Source: Nannocystis bainbridge
Lineage (GTDB): Bacteria; Myxococcota_A; Polyangia; Nannocystales; Nannocystaceae
Reading direction: 5' to 3'
Assembly: GCF_028368995.1 (NCBI RefSeq)
Contig: NZ_JAQNDL010000001.1
Span: 2,568,001 to 2,632,000 of the forward strand
Length of the DNA: 64,000 nucleotides
This document shows positions 38,536 to 47,079 of the stretch, one piece after another. Each line of letters opens with the position of its first letter. Position 1 is the stretch's first letter. The translations under genes and the position numbers were made by a program. The notes beneath the pieces are model-generated. The model did no database searches. It was not told the DNA's origin and was given only the letters and a program-made list of their open reading frames with translations.

Positions 38536-40386
38536 TCACACCCTGCGCGTCACCAGCGAGTCGTAGAGCGCCGGGGTGTCGGCTTGCAGGCCCTCGAACC
38601 ACTGGAAGAACTTCGGCAGCATCGCCTTTTGGTCTGGCGTCAGGTAGTCGAAGTTGGACCCGCGGTCGTTGACCTCCCAGAACTCGGGCGTATCGAGGTT
38701 GGCCAGCTCGATCCACATCGAGCGCAGGCGGCGGGGGTCTTCCAGGCGCATGTCTTCGGCGATCCGGCGCGCCAGCGACGACGCGCCGTAGACCAGGTAG
38801 TGCGTCGCCAGCTTGATCTGGGCCTTTCGCACCCCGCGCAGCGCCTTGGCCTTGTCGGACGACTCGGTCGCGTCGTCGACCGCGAGGAAGATCTTGAGCA
38901 GATCGTCGTGGCACTCGCTGCTGAGCTGGAACGCCCGCTGGCACATCGTGCCGATGTCGTGGGCGATCACCTCGGCCACGAACGCCATGTTGCGCTGGAA
39001 CGCCACCCCCGAGTAGTAGCGCATGCGGTGCGCGATCTCGATGGCGCGGTCGGCCAGCGTCTTGTCGCGGTCGATCACCGTCGGCTTCGACCGCTTGCCG
39101 ATCTCGAGCACCGTCTCGCCGAGCTGGCGGTACTGGTGGAGGATGTTGTACGCGGTGCGGATGTCCGACGCGTTGAGGGTCGCGCGCAGGTACGTGTTGA
39201 AGAACTTGATCGTCAGGTCGAGCGCGCGCAGGTCGCCGTAGACCGAGGCGGCCTCGCCGAGGCGGCGGGTGTTGATGGCGAGCAGGTAGCAGATGTCCTT
39301 GATCTGGCTCTGCCCCTCGGTGAACAGCATCTGGTACTGGCGCAGCACCTTCCACTCGAGCCAGGTCCGGCGGTGGCGGAGGTCGGTGATCGCCTCTGGC
39401 GACAGCGACACGAAGTCAGGGCTCTGGCGGTCGGGGATCTTGAACCACTCGAGCACCATGCCGTTCTTCATCTCGCCGTACTCGACGCAGAACTCGCGCA
39501 GCGCGTCGATCGTCGTCGAGACGATGTTCTTGTCCTTCTGCTGCAGCGCGTTGAGGCCGATGTTGGTCAGGTGCTCGACCGCCTCGACCGCGCTGCGCTG
39601 GCGCTGCTCGATGGTGATCGACTGACGGCCGAGCTTGGTGGTGCAGGCGTCGAGCCCGTTGGTCTTGATGCGGCCGATGATCTTGTTCGGGTCGAGGAAG
39701 TCGAACACGTACGCGAAGTACGGGAACAGCAGCAGCAGGCTGGCCGTCATCAGCACCATGGAGAACATCACGTCCCAGCGCGGGCCGGCGTAGTCGGCCC
39801 CGTCGAGCGAGAAGTTCACCCACACCACGAACAGCGTCGAGACGACGAAGAACCCGAGCACCAGCATGTTGGTGCGCGCGCGGAAGAACAGCACCGTGAT
39901 GTGCGGCGTGAACCGGGTCGCCGCCAGCTGGACGATGATGCTCGAGACGGTGAGCGCCAGCCCGAGGACCGCCGCCATCACCTCGCCGAGCCCGCCGACG
40001 GTGTTCTGCGCCTTCTCGAGGTCCTGGTGGATCAGCCGGTCGACCAGGCTCAGCTCGTCGGCGCCGGTGTACGACAGCACGTTGAGCCAGAACGACAGCA
40101 GGTAGAACACCACCACCACGGCGCCGATCATCACCAGCGGCACCGACCACGTCTTGAGGGCCAGGCGGTACTGCCCGCGGGCCTGCTGCCGGCGCCGGAT
40201 CTCCGCCTCGCGCGGCTGGCCGTCGACCGGCAGCCGGCGGAGGATCATCGACCGGCTGGCGTGGAGCGTGTCGTCGAGCTTCTCCTCGCGCGTGACCGCG
40301 GTCGGCGACACGCTCGGCTCCTGCGGTCGCTGCGGCGGCGGCTGCGGCCCCTGCGCTGCCTTCGGCTCGTCGTCCACGGGCGCCAC
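38536..40386 (-). CDS. DUF2254-type integral membrane protein
   Basis: About 616 residues from GTG 40386 (VAPVDDEP); the frame above overlaps the coaX start antisense. An N-terminal cytoplasmic region of about 70 residues is followed by four transmembrane segments (WSVPLVMIGAVVVVFYLLSFW, MAAVLGLALTVSSIIVQLA, NMLVLGFFVVSTLFVVW, VLMTASLLLLFPYFAYVF) and a long soluble C-terminal domain, the DUF2254 plan. RFTPHITVLFFRA after the second helix is typical. The role of the family is unknown. Confidence 0.8.
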   Translation of the reverse strand: MAPVDDEPKAAQGPQPPPQRPQEPSVSPTAVTREEKLDDTLHASRSMILRRLPVDGQPREAEIRRRQQARGQYRLALKTWSVPLVMIGAVVVVFYLLSFWLNVLSYTGADELSLVDRLIHQDLEKAQNTVGGLGEVMAAVLGLALTVSSIIVQLAATRFTPHITVLFFRARTNMLVLGFFVVSTLFVVWVNFSLDGADYAGPRWDVMFSMVLMTASLLLLFPYFAYVFDFLDPNKIIGRIKTNGLDACTTKLGRQSITIEQRQRSAVEAVEHLTNIGLNALQQKDKNIVSTTIDALREFCVEYGEMKNGMVLEWFKIPDRQSPDFVSLSPEAITDLRHRRTWLEWKVLRQYQMLFTEGQSQIKDICYLLAINTRRLGEAASVYGDLRALDLTIKFFNTYLRATLNASDIRTAYNILHQYRQLGETVLEIGKRSKPTVIDRDKTLADRAIEIAHRMRYYSGVAFQRNMAFVAEVIAHDIGTMCQRAFQLSSECHDDLLKIFLAVDDATESSDKAKALRGVRKAQIKLATHYLVYGASSLARRIAEDMRLEDPRRLRSMWIELANLDTPEFWEVNDRGSNFDYLTPDQKAMLPKFFQWFEGLQADTPALYDSLVTRRV

Positions 40387-40427
40387 GGTAGCAGAGGTCG
40401 AGCCGCTGGGGTTAGAGTGCCCCGGCC

Positions 40428-41237
40428 ATGCTGCTGGCCATCGACGTGGGCAATTCCAACACATCCATCGGGGTGTTCGCGGGGGCCGAGCTGCGATGCG
40501 AGCTGCGCCTCGCCACCCAGCGCAACTGGACCCGCGACGAGCTCGCGGTCGCCGTCGAGCGCGTGCTTGCGCTCGTCGGCATCCGCTTCGCCGACCTGCG
40601 CGACGCCGTGGTCGCCAGCGTGGTCCCGCCGGTGGTCGGCCCGCTCCTGCGGGCCCTGTCGCACTACGCGGGGCTCGAGGCCCTGGTCGTCGAGCCGGGC
40701 CTGCCGACCGGCATGCCGATCCTTTACGACCCGCCGCACGAGGTCGGCGCCGACCGGATCGTCGCGGCCGTGGCGGCCCACAGCCGCTACGGCGCGCGCG
40801 GCACGGCGGGCGCTTCCGAGCCGCCGTGCGGGGTCCTCGTCGTCGATTTCGGCACCGCCACGACCTTCGACGTCGTCACCCCCGCGCCCGAGTACCTCGG
40901 CGGCGTCATCGCCCCGGGGATCGGCATCAGCGCCGACGCCCTGTTCGCCCGCGCCGCCAAGCTCCCGCGCGTCGACATCACCCGCCCCGCCCGCGTCATC
41001 GGCACCAACACGATCATGGCCGTGCAGTCCGGACTCCTGTACGGCTACGTCGGCCTGGTCGAGGGCATGATCCGCCGGATCCGCGGCGAGCTCGATCACC
41101 CCGTCACCGTCGTCGCCACCGGCGGCTTCGCCCCCGACGTCGCCCGCGAGACCGACGTGATCGACGTCGTCGACGACGCCCTCGTGCTCGAGGGCCTGCG
41201 CATCGTCCACGGCCTCCATCGCCCGCCCGCCGCCTGA
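40428..41237 (+). CDS. coaX: Type III pantothenate kinase
   Basis: 269 residues. It phosphorylates pantothenate, the first step of coenzyme A synthesis, and belongs to the ASKHA fold. Diagnostic segments are AIDVGNSNTSIGVF (phosphate 1), EVGADRIVAAVAA, VDFGTATTFDVV (phosphate 2, catalytic Asp) and GGVIAPGIGISADALF. Divergent from the DUF2254 gene and followed 51 bases later by the second Uma2 gene. Confidence 0.95.
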   Translation: MLLAIDVGNSNTSIGVFAGAELRCELRLATQRNWTRDELAVAVERVLALVGIRFADLRDAVVASVVPPVVGPLLRALSHYAGLEALVVEPGLPTGMPILYDPPHEVGADRIVAAVAAHSRYGARGTAGASEPPCGVLVVDFGTATTFDVVTPAPEYLGGVIAPGIGISADALFARAAKLPRVDITRPARVIGTNTIMAVQSGLLYGYVGLVEGMIRRIRGELDHPVTVVATGGFAPDVARETDVIDVVDDALVLEGLRIVHGLHRPPAA

Positions 41238-41288
41238 CGGCGCCCCCGCCGCGGGCCCCTGCCACCCGCATGTGGTACGGTTCGAGCC

Positions 41289-41861
41289 GTGGAGGCCGCG
41301 CGCAAGCTCAAGACCTACGAGGATCTGCTGGCGATCCCCGAAGAGGTGCGCGCCGAGCTGCTCGCCGGCGAGATCATCGCCCAGCCCGGCGGCCTGTCCG
41401 ATCACAGCCGCGTGCAGCGCAGCATGAGCCGCTTCATCGGCGGCCCTTTCGACGACGACACCGACGGCCCGGACGGTTGGTGGATCTTCCTCGAGATGGA
41501 CGTCCGCTTCACGCGCCACGACGTCACCCGCCCGGACCTGGTCGGCTGGCGCCGCTCCCGGCTGCCCGCTCCCGCCGGCATGCGCCCGATCGACGTCGTC
41601 CCCGACTGGATCTGCGAGGTCCTCTCGCCCTCCAACGCCCGCCACGACCGCGTGTTCAAGGCCCGGCTGTACGCCGAGCACGGCGTCCCTTATTACTGGC
41701 TGATCGACCCGGCCGAGCGGACCCTCGAGGCTTATGTCCTTCGGGACAGCCAGTGGCTGCGCGCCGGCGCCTGGGACGACACCGAGGTCGCCCGCGTCCC
41801 GCCGTTCGAGGCCATCGAGCTGCCGGTCGGTCGGCTGTTCTTCCCGCGGCCGCCGACCTGA
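41289..41861 (+). CDS. Uma2-family (restriction-endonuclease-like fold) protein, copy 2
   Basis: 190 residues from GTG 41289. It aligns end to end with the product of 18023-18604: ELLAGEIIAQPGG, GPFDDDTDGPDGWWIFLEMDVRF, DWICEVLSPSNARHDRVFKARLYAEHGVPYYWLIDPAERTLEAY and PPFEAIELPVGRLF. The Asp/Glu/Lys residues expected of the fold are retained. Inside it, 41733-41750 is a 14-bp repeat unit read as AYVLRDSQW where copy 1 has AYALVGGGW; the lengths agree, so the unit replaces rather than lengthens the sequence. Cellular role unknown. Confidence 0.88.
   Translation: MEAARKLKTYEDLLAIPEEVRAELLAGEIIAQPGGLSDHSRVQRSMSRFIGGPFDDDTDGPDGWWIFLEMDVRFTRHDVTRPDLVGWRRSRLPAPAGMRPIDVVPDWICEVLSPSNARHDRVFKARLYAEHGVPYYWLIDPAERTLEAYVLRDSQWLRAGAWDDTEVARVPPFEAIELPVGRLFFPRPPT
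41733..41750. repeat. 14-bp repeat unit inside the second Uma2 gene
   Basis: TATG 41733 and CAGC 41747 surround TGTCC-TTCG-GGACA. Confidence 0.7.
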
Positions 41862-41874
41862 CCCTTCGGCCATG
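41857..41874. repeat. 14-bp repeat unit at a stop/start junction
   Basis: CCTG 41857 includes the last base of the Uma2 stop region and CATG 41871 supplies the ATG (41872) of the next gene. Confidence 0.55.
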
Positions 41875-42774
41875 TTGCACCCGCCCCTCAGCGACGCCCG
41901 CCTCGGCGCCCGCGTGCACCGGCTGGTCGGCCCCGACGCCGGCCCCGCGCAGCGCGAGCTCGCCGCCCGCGCCCTCGTGCCTGCCTCCGGCAGCGACACC
42001 TGGCTCGCGCTCTATCACCTGTGGGCGCTCGGGCACGCGCCGCACGCCGACATCGCCGGTCGCACCGCCGTCGAGCTCCCGGGCCCTGCCATCTTCGCCG
42101 CCCTGGCCGACCCGCTGCTGCCCGCCCCCGCGCTCGACTTCATGGCCCGCCGCCGGCTCACCCACGCCGACGAGCTCGCCGTGCTCGTGCGCCACCCGCA
42201 GGTCGACGCCGACACCCTCGCGCTGGTCGCCCGCTGCGGCCCCCCGCGCGCCTGCGAGGCGATCGCCCTCGCGCACGCGCGCATGCTCGCCGCCCCCGCC
42301 ATCCTCGCCGCCCTCGCCCGCAACCCGCGCTGCCCGGGCGCCATCCTCCACGCGGCCGTCGAGCTCGGCGCCCGCGAGCGCGCCCCCGGCCTGCGCGGCC
42401 TGCTGCAAGCCTTGCTCTCGGGACATGTCCCTCACGACAGGTCCGACGATCACGCCGCGCGCCAGCTCGCCGCCCTCCGCTCGCGCGCCGGCGACGACCT
42501 CGACCCGGCCCCGCCGCTGCCGCCCGATCCGCCCGTCGACGACCTGCCGGTCCCGCTCGCGCCCGCGCTCGCCCCTCTGCCGCTTGCGCCCGCCAGATCG
42601 CTCCCACCGCCCGCCGCCGGCGTCGCCTGCGTCCTCGATCCCACGACCCCGCTGCCGCTGGCGATGAGCCTGCTGTGGCGCCTGCGTCGGCCCGACCTGC
42701 GCCGCGTCGCCGACGCCCGCCGCCTCCCCCGCCCGCTCGTCGCCGCCGCCCGCCGGAGGCTCGGCCCATCATGA
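41872..42774 (+). CDS. Ala/Leu-rich protein with HEAT-like helical repeats, unknown function
   Basis: 300 residues from ATG 41872, 10 bases after the Uma2 stop. The first about 190 residues are alpha-helical with repeated patterns such as AIFAALADPLLPAPALDFMARRR, ELAVLVRHPQVDADTLALVA and AILAALARNPRCPGAILHAAVE, suggestive of HEAT/leucine-rich-variant style repeats. A Pro/Ala-rich hinge follows (about 215-255) and a short C-terminal helical region. One 14-bp repeat unit (42423-42440) is read as SGHVPHDRS. It may be co-transcribed with the TlpA-like gene. Confidence 0.65.
   Translation: MLHPPLSDARLGARVHRLVGPDAGPAQRELAARALVPASGSDTWLALYHLWALGHAPHADIAGRTAVELPGPAIFAALADPLLPAPALDFMARRRLTHADELAVLVRHPQVDADTLALVARCGPPRACEAIALAHARMLAAPAILAALARNPRCPGAILHAAVELGARERAPGLRGLLQALLSGHVPHDRSDDHAARQLAALRSRAGDDLDPAPPLPPDPPVDDLPVPLAPALAPLPLAPARSLPPPAAGVACVLDPTTPLPLAMSLLWRLRRPDLRRVADARRLPRPLVAAARRRLGPS
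42423..42440. repeat. 14-bp repeat unit within the helical-repeat protein gene
   Basis: CATG 42423 and CAGG 42437 around TGTCC-CTCA-CGACA. Confidence 0.6.
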
Positions 42775-42841
42775 CTCACCCGTCCCGCATGCTCCGCTCG
42801 TCGCTCTCCTCTCGCGCTGCCCGCCCCGGGAGGCCTTGCCC

Positions 42842-43861
42842 ATGAATCGCCTCCGCATCGCCCTCGCGCGCTGGGGCGGCATGTTGCTGCGTCCGCGGGC
42901 CACCGTCGCCGCCCTCTCGCCCGACGACGGCGCGCGGGACGGCCTCGTCTTCATCCTGCTCCTGGCCGTCGGCGCCCACCTCTTGCCGCTCGGCGACGCC
43001 GTGGCCGACTTCTCCGCCATGGCCAGCTTCGCCGCCCTCCCCGCCTTGCTGGCGGGCTTCACCGTCCTCATCCCCTGGCTCGTCACCACCCTCGCCGTCG
43101 AGGCCATCCTCGGCCCCCTGCGGTCCTTCCGGGCCGCCCTCTGCATGCTGCCGATGCTGCTCGCGGTCGTGTTCGCGCGCCTCGCCGCCGGCCTCGGCCA
43201 CCCGCTACCTGTCCCCAAGTACAGCCTCGAGATCGCCGGCGCCGTGCTGGCCGCCGGCCTCGCGCTGTGGGTCCGGCCCGCCGTGTGCCTGTCCCCGGAG
43301 ACAGCCGCCCCCGCGCCCCGCCGCCCTGCCTCCGCCCTCGTCGGCGCCCTCGTCCTGCTGCTGCCGCTCATCAGCGCCGGCCGCGACGCCGCCGACCTCG
43401 CCGCCCACTGGCAGACCCTCGCCCCCGTGGCCGTCGGCGAGGCCGTGCCCGATTTCCATGCCGAGGACCTCGAAGGCGCCGACTTCACCACCGCCGACCT
43501 GCGCGGCGGGGCGCGCCTGCTGGTCTTCTTCACCAGCTGGTGCGGCGTCTGCAACGACGAGATGAGCAAGTATGTCGCGCTTCATCAGGACCTCGCGAGC
43601 AGCGGCTTCGAGGTCGTCGGCGTCAACTGCGACCGCGAGGGCGACCAGCGGGCGATCGCCGCCCGTTACCGCGACGACAAGCAGTTGCCCTTCCGCATCG
43701 TGCTCGACCGCGGCGCGCTGGCCCGCGCCTTCCGCCTGTCCGTCTACCCCCACCTCGTGCTGGTCGACGCGCTCGGGCAGATCCGCTGGGTCCACCAGGG
43801 CCGGGCGATGGACAGCACCCTGCGCGACGCCATCGCCGCGGCCACCCGGCCAGACCCCTGA
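42842..43861 (+). CDS. Membrane-anchored thioredoxin-like (TlpA/ResA type) protein
   Basis: 339 residues from ATG 42842 (MNRLRI). The N-terminal about 190 residues contain four to five hydrophobic helices in a Yip1-like arrangement. From about residue 195 a thioredoxin fold follows: VGEAVPDFHAEDLEGADFTTADL, LLVFFTSWCGVCNDEM with the redox pair CGVC, and VYPHLVLVDALGQIRWVHQG. It should reduce or oxidise periplasmic thiols. Two 14-bp repeat units (43208-43225 and 43288-43305) lie in loops of the membrane part. It is 67 bases after the helical-repeat gene. Confidence 0.82.
   Translation: MNRLRIALARWGGMLLRPRATVAALSPDDGARDGLVFILLLAVGAHLLPLGDAVADFSAMASFAALPALLAGFTVLIPWLVTTLAVEAILGPLRSFRAALCMLPMLLAVVFARLAAGLGHPLPVPKYSLEIAGAVLAAGLALWVRPAVCLSPETAAPAPRRPASALVGALVLLLPLISAGRDAADLAAHWQTLAPVAVGEAVPDFHAEDLEGADFTTADLRGGARLLVFFTSWCGVCNDEMSKYVALHQDLASSGFEVVGVNCDREGDQRAIAARYRDDKQLPFRIVLDRGALARAFRLSVYPHLVLVDALGQIRWVHQGRAMDSTLRDAIAAATRPDP
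43208..43305. repeat. Two 14-bp repeat units in loops of the TlpA-like membrane protein
   Basis: CCTG 43208 with CAGC 43222, and CCTG 43288 with CAGC 43302. Confidence 0.6.
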
Positions 43862-44049
43862 GCCGCCGCGCGCCGCTGCTCGCCTGCGCCTCGCTGGCGA
43901 CGACGGCCTCGATCGCCACCCCGCGCTCGGCCTCGCGCTCGCCACGTCCGCCACATCGAAGTCGGCGACGTGTACGATCCAGCCGGCCAGTGATGCACCG
44001 GTCGCAGCGGCGGCTTCGACCTCGACGCGCTGGCCGCCGTGCACGCGCC

Positions 44050-44616
44050 ATGAGCTTCCACCTCTACAACCGACACGCCCAGGCCCACGTCGGCAAGCGC
44101 TTCCCCGGCGCCACCGTCCTCGACCTGACCTCGCGCGGACCTGACCCATGGGTCAGGTTCAGCCCCTTCTACCCGCACGGCGCCATCCCCTTGCCGTTCA
44201 CCCCTGGCCGCACCGCCGCCTCGGTCGAGGGCGTGTGGCAGGCGCTCAAGGTGTTCGCCACCGAGGACGTCGACCCGAGCAAGCTCGACGTCACCGCCAT
44301 GAAGGGCCTCAAGCGCACCGTGCGGCGCCTGGGCGCCTGCCTCGGCCACCGCGACGGCCTCGGCGGCGCGCGCCTGCTGGCGTACGGCGAGGCGCGCCGG
44401 CAGATCTACCTGCCCACCTACCGCTGGGTCCTGGACCATCACCTCGGCGCCGAGCTCGCCGAACTGCGCCGCCTCGGCGCCGAGGGCCCGGTCGTCCTGC
44501 TCGACTACGAGACCAACCCCGACCCCGACGACCTCAGCCGCCCGCTGTCCCACGTCGGCCTGGTCATCCACCTGCTCCAAGGGACATGGCCGCAAGAACC
44601 TGTCCCTTCCGCCTGA
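44050..44616 (+). CDS. DUF6939-like protein of unknown function
   Basis: 188 residues from ATG 44050. Conserved-looking segments are MSFHLYNRHAQAHVGKRFPG, SRGPDPWVRFSPFYPHG, GVWQALKVFATEDVD, MKGLKRTVRRLG and RRQIYLPTYRWVLDHHL. This pattern corresponds, from memory, to DUF6939; I am not sure of the number. No catalytic role is known. The 188 bases before it hold nothing recognised. The last residues, LLQGTWPQEPVPSA, come from a 14-bp repeat (44585-44603), and a perfect 20-bp palindrome sits at 44139-44158. Confidence 0.72.
   Translation: MSFHLYNRHAQAHVGKRFPGATVLDLTSRGPDPWVRFSPFYPHGAIPLPFTPGRTAASVEGVWQALKVFATEDVDPSKLDVTAMKGLKRTVRRLGACLGHRDGLGGARLLAYGEARRQIYLPTYRWVLDHHLGAELAELRRLGAEGPVVLLDYETNPDPDDLSRPLSHVGLVIHLLQGTWPQEPVPSA
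44139..44158. repeat. Perfect 20-bp palindrome within the DUF6939-like gene
   Basis: ACCTGACCCATGGGTCAGGT is a perfect palindrome. Its CCTG/CAGG ends are 14 bases apart like the repeat family, yet it codes GPDPWVR, a segment that appears conserved in the protein. Confidence 0.75.
44576..44603. repeat. 14-bp repeat forming a protein C-terminus
   Basis: CATG 44585 and CCTG 44599, in the last 13 codons of the DUF6939-like gene; one more CATG lies at 44630 in the junction. Confidence 0.65.
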
Positions 44617-44689
44617 ATTTTCGGATGGGCATGCCGCGTGAGAGCGCGGCGTCCTCGTCAGCTCCCTGGCCGATCGCGCAGCCCCTCCG

Positions 44690-44914
44690 CTAGCTGCGGC
44701 TGCGCAGGCGCTCGAGCGCCTGGACCAGCGACTCGAACGCCACCCGCTCGGCCTCCGTCCGCGACAGCTCGCCGTCGACCTCGCAGATGGCAGCGCGCTC
44801 GTCGAAGCGCAGCCGCAGGTCGTCGCGCGTCGCGTCGTCCCGCACCTGCGCCAGCAGCGTCGCCGCCTGCCGAGCCCACCGGCTCGGCCCCGTCCCCGCA
44901 CTCACGGCCTTCAC
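44690..44914 (-). CDS. Small hypothetical protein
   Basis: 74 residues from GTG 44914, with GAGGGG just upstream; GTG 44905 is an alternative. The sequence DDLRLRFDERAAICEVDGELSRTEAERVAFESLVQALERL is charged, helical and codon-biased like real genes here. No family recognised. It converges on the DUF6939-like gene. Confidence 0.5.
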   Translation of the reverse strand: MKAVSAGTGPSRWARQAATLLAQVRDDATRDDLRLRFDERAAICEVDGELSRTEAERVAFESLVQALERLRSRS

Positions 44915-45334
44915 GTCCCCTCTATGCCCCAGCCCTCGCCGGCCCGCCACGCGCCCTTCCGCGCGGCGCACATTCGCCCGGCGCGACCGTGCGCATCACA
45001 TGTCCTTCAAGACATGTTCATGGGCGATTGCGCCCCGCTCCGCCCGGTTCGGAGATCGACCTGGCGGAAAGGACAGCACCCGATCTTCACTACTTCACGA
45101 TTTAAACATGTCCTCAAAGACATGTAAACCGTCCAAGCGGCGGCATCTTCGTCAGCTCGAGCAGCATCGCGACAGCGACACCAGCCCTGCAGGCCGATCG
45201 TCACCCGCAGGCGGGTGAGCGGTCACGCTCTTGGCGCGTCGGAGATCATGTCCCTTGGGACATGCCGTCCCACCGCGCCCCGAATCCGCTGCGTCAACAT
45301 GCGAGCCAGCGGCAGCGTGCCACCGGCGCGAGCA
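44915..45334. other. Intergenic region, 420 bp, with three repeat units
   Basis: No gene is supported. It contains 14-bp units at 44999/45013, 45107/45121 and 45247/45261. The middle one is extended by AAA/TTT flanks (TTTAAACATGTC...GACATGTAAA), a long dyad and unusually AT-rich. Confidence 0.55.
44999..45264. repeat. Three separate 14-bp repeat pairs
   Basis: CATG 44999/45013, CATG 45107/45121 and CATG 45247/45261. Confidence 0.75.
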
Positions 45335-46318
45335 TCACGGCAGCGGCCCCTCGCAGATGAACTTGAAGCTGTGGTCGCACATGTGATCGGCCCACTTGCC
45401 CTTCTCACCGGGGTAACCGAACACGCCGTCGCTGTCGAGCACCAGCATGCAGTCCGCGTTCTCCCACAGCAGCCACTCTTGATTGTTGGGCTCGTTGTTG
45501 CCCCACCCGTCGCCGGCCACGGCGGTGCCGTCGGACACCCACTTGAAGGTGCCCTCGGTCTCGCGATCGTTGCCGCCGAGCCACCACTGATTGGTGTTGC
45601 CCATCTCCTGCAGGAAGAAGTCGTGCTCGGCCCCGCCGTCGTCCTTGGCCAGGTGCAGCCCGTCCGCCACGCAGAACGCTTCGGCGTCCAGCCAATTTTT
45701 CCCCTCGGTGCAGAAGTAATAGAGCCGATCTTCACGCACGCGGAAGCGACACTTCTTGCACTCGTTGTTGTTGTGCTCGGGCTCGAACTCGTCGAACGAC
45801 CCGTCGCAATCGTTGTCGATCCCGTCGCACATCTCCTCGATCCCCGGATGCGCGTTGGCCGACATGTCATTGCAATCGGTGTTGTCCGGCACCCAGCCTT
45901 GCTCGCCCTCGCAGACCAGCATCGGCATGTTCGGGTCGCCGTAGTTGTCGTTGTCGAAGTCCTTGTAGGCCATCACCAGCGGGCAGCCGGTCGTGCCTGG
46001 CCCGGTCGTGCTGCTCACCGGCTCCGTCGTGGTGTCGGGCTCGGTCGTCGAGGTCGTCGCCGTCGTCGTCGTCGCCGGCATCGATGTCGGATCGCCGCTC
46101 GGATCGCCGGTGCCCTCGCTCATCGACTCCGAGCCCGACACGCCGAGCGTCGTCTCGCTCGTGTCCGTCGGCCCGTCCTCGCTCGTCGGCGCCGGCCCGG
46201 TCGTCGTCCCCGAGGAGGTCGGTCCGGCCCCGCCGCTCGTCTCCGGCGTCTCGCCCAGCCCCGAGGCATCGAACGTGCAGCCCGCGAGCGCGACCACCAG
46301 GACTCCGACCCTTCGCAT
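45335..46318 (-). CDS. Lipoprotein with MopE-type metal-binding motif and C-type lectin domain
   Basis: 327 residues. Lipobox VALAGC is followed by a Ser/Thr/Gly/Glu linker (about 16-110). A MopE-like segment, DFDNDNYGDPN... GWVPDNTDCNDMSANAHPGIEEMCDGIDNDCDGS (calcium/copper-binding Asp/Asn clusters), precedes a C-type lectin-like domain (about 190-327): YYFCTEGKNWLDAEAFC, WWLGGNDRETEGTFKWVSDG, WGNNEPNNQ (the EPN sugar-binding motif) and DHSFKFICE. It is probably a surface carbohydrate-binding protein. Divergent from the next lipoprotein gene. Confidence 0.85.
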   Translation of the reverse strand: MRRVGVLVVALAGCTFDASGLGETPETSGGAGPTSSGTTTGPAPTSEDGPTDTSETTLGVSGSESMSEGTGDPSGDPTSMPATTTTATTSTTEPDTTTEPVSSTTGPGTTGCPLVMAYKDFDNDNYGDPNMPMLVCEGEQGWVPDNTDCNDMSANAHPGIEEMCDGIDNDCDGSFDEFEPEHNNNECKKCRFRVREDRLYYFCTEGKNWLDAEAFCVADGLHLAKDDGGAEHDFFLQEMGNTNQWWLGGNDRETEGTFKWVSDGTAVAGDGWGNNEPNNQEWLLWENADCMLVLDSDGVFGYPGEKGKWADHMCDHSFKFICEGPLP

Positions 46319-46422
46319 CGCCGAGCACTCTAGCTGGAACCCCGACTTCGCGGGCCGCCTGCACCCGCCGAAGCCTCACGCGCGCGAGCGCGAGCGCGCG
46401 CCGGCTTTGATACACTCGCGAC

Positions 46423-47058
46423 ATGCGCACGCGCTTCGCCTCCATGCTCGCAGCCCTGCTCGCTTGCACGCCCGTAACGGCCGACGCGCCGCCCAGCCAA
46501 CCGCCCGCGCCGGGCTTGCCCGCGACCTCGGCCCCGCCTCCGACCACGCCGGCGCCGGCCCCACAGCCCGCGCCGGCTTCGCTCGAAGAGCGCAACGTCT
46601 CCACGTCGGCGGGCACGGCCGGCGGCGTGACCGTGCTGTGGCCGCGCATCATCCCGCGGGAGATCGTCGACGACAACCGCGGCCTCGCCTCGGCGCTGCA
46701 GCAGCAGATGCAGCGCATCGTCGAGAAGCACCTGCCGGGCCGCCCGATCGATTTCCGCCCCGAGCCCGAGCGCGTGTGCCCCAAGGATGGCTGCGCCGGC
46801 GTGTCGGTCGGTCTGCTGCTCTCGCGCCAGGGCCAGGGCTGCCTGGTCATCGCCCTGATCTCCCGCCCCGGTGTGTCGCCGACCAAGATCGTCCCCTGGG
46901 TCGGCAAGGTCCAGCTCCGCGCCGACACCGTCGGCTTCCGCGAGTGGCCCGAGTCGCAGATCACCGTCGACGACTACGTCCCCTGCAACTCGCTGCTCAC
47001 GACGATGGACGCGCAGGAGCCCGCGATCGCAGCGGCGCTGCAGGCCGCCGCGCAGTAA
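46423..47058 (+). CDS. Lipoprotein of unknown function
   Basis: 211 residues. The lipobox ALLAC is followed by a Pro/Ala-rich linker (about 20-55). The mature region contains four Cys (RVCPKDGCAG, QGCLVIA, VPCNSLL) and no recognised domain. It is separated from sulP by 264 bases with several 14-bp repeat units. Confidence 0.72.
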   Translation: MRTRFASMLAALLACTPVTADAPPSQPPAPGLPATSAPPPTTPAPAPQPAPASLEERNVSTSAGTAGGVTVLWPRIIPREIVDDNRGLASALQQQMQRIVEKHLPGRPIDFRPEPERVCPKDGCAGVSVGLLLSRQGQGCLVIALISRPGVSPTKIVPWVGKVQLRADTVGFREWPESQITVDDYVPCNSLLTTMDAQEPAIAAALQAAAQ

Positions 47059-47079
47059 GCTCGGTCATCCAGGCCAATA

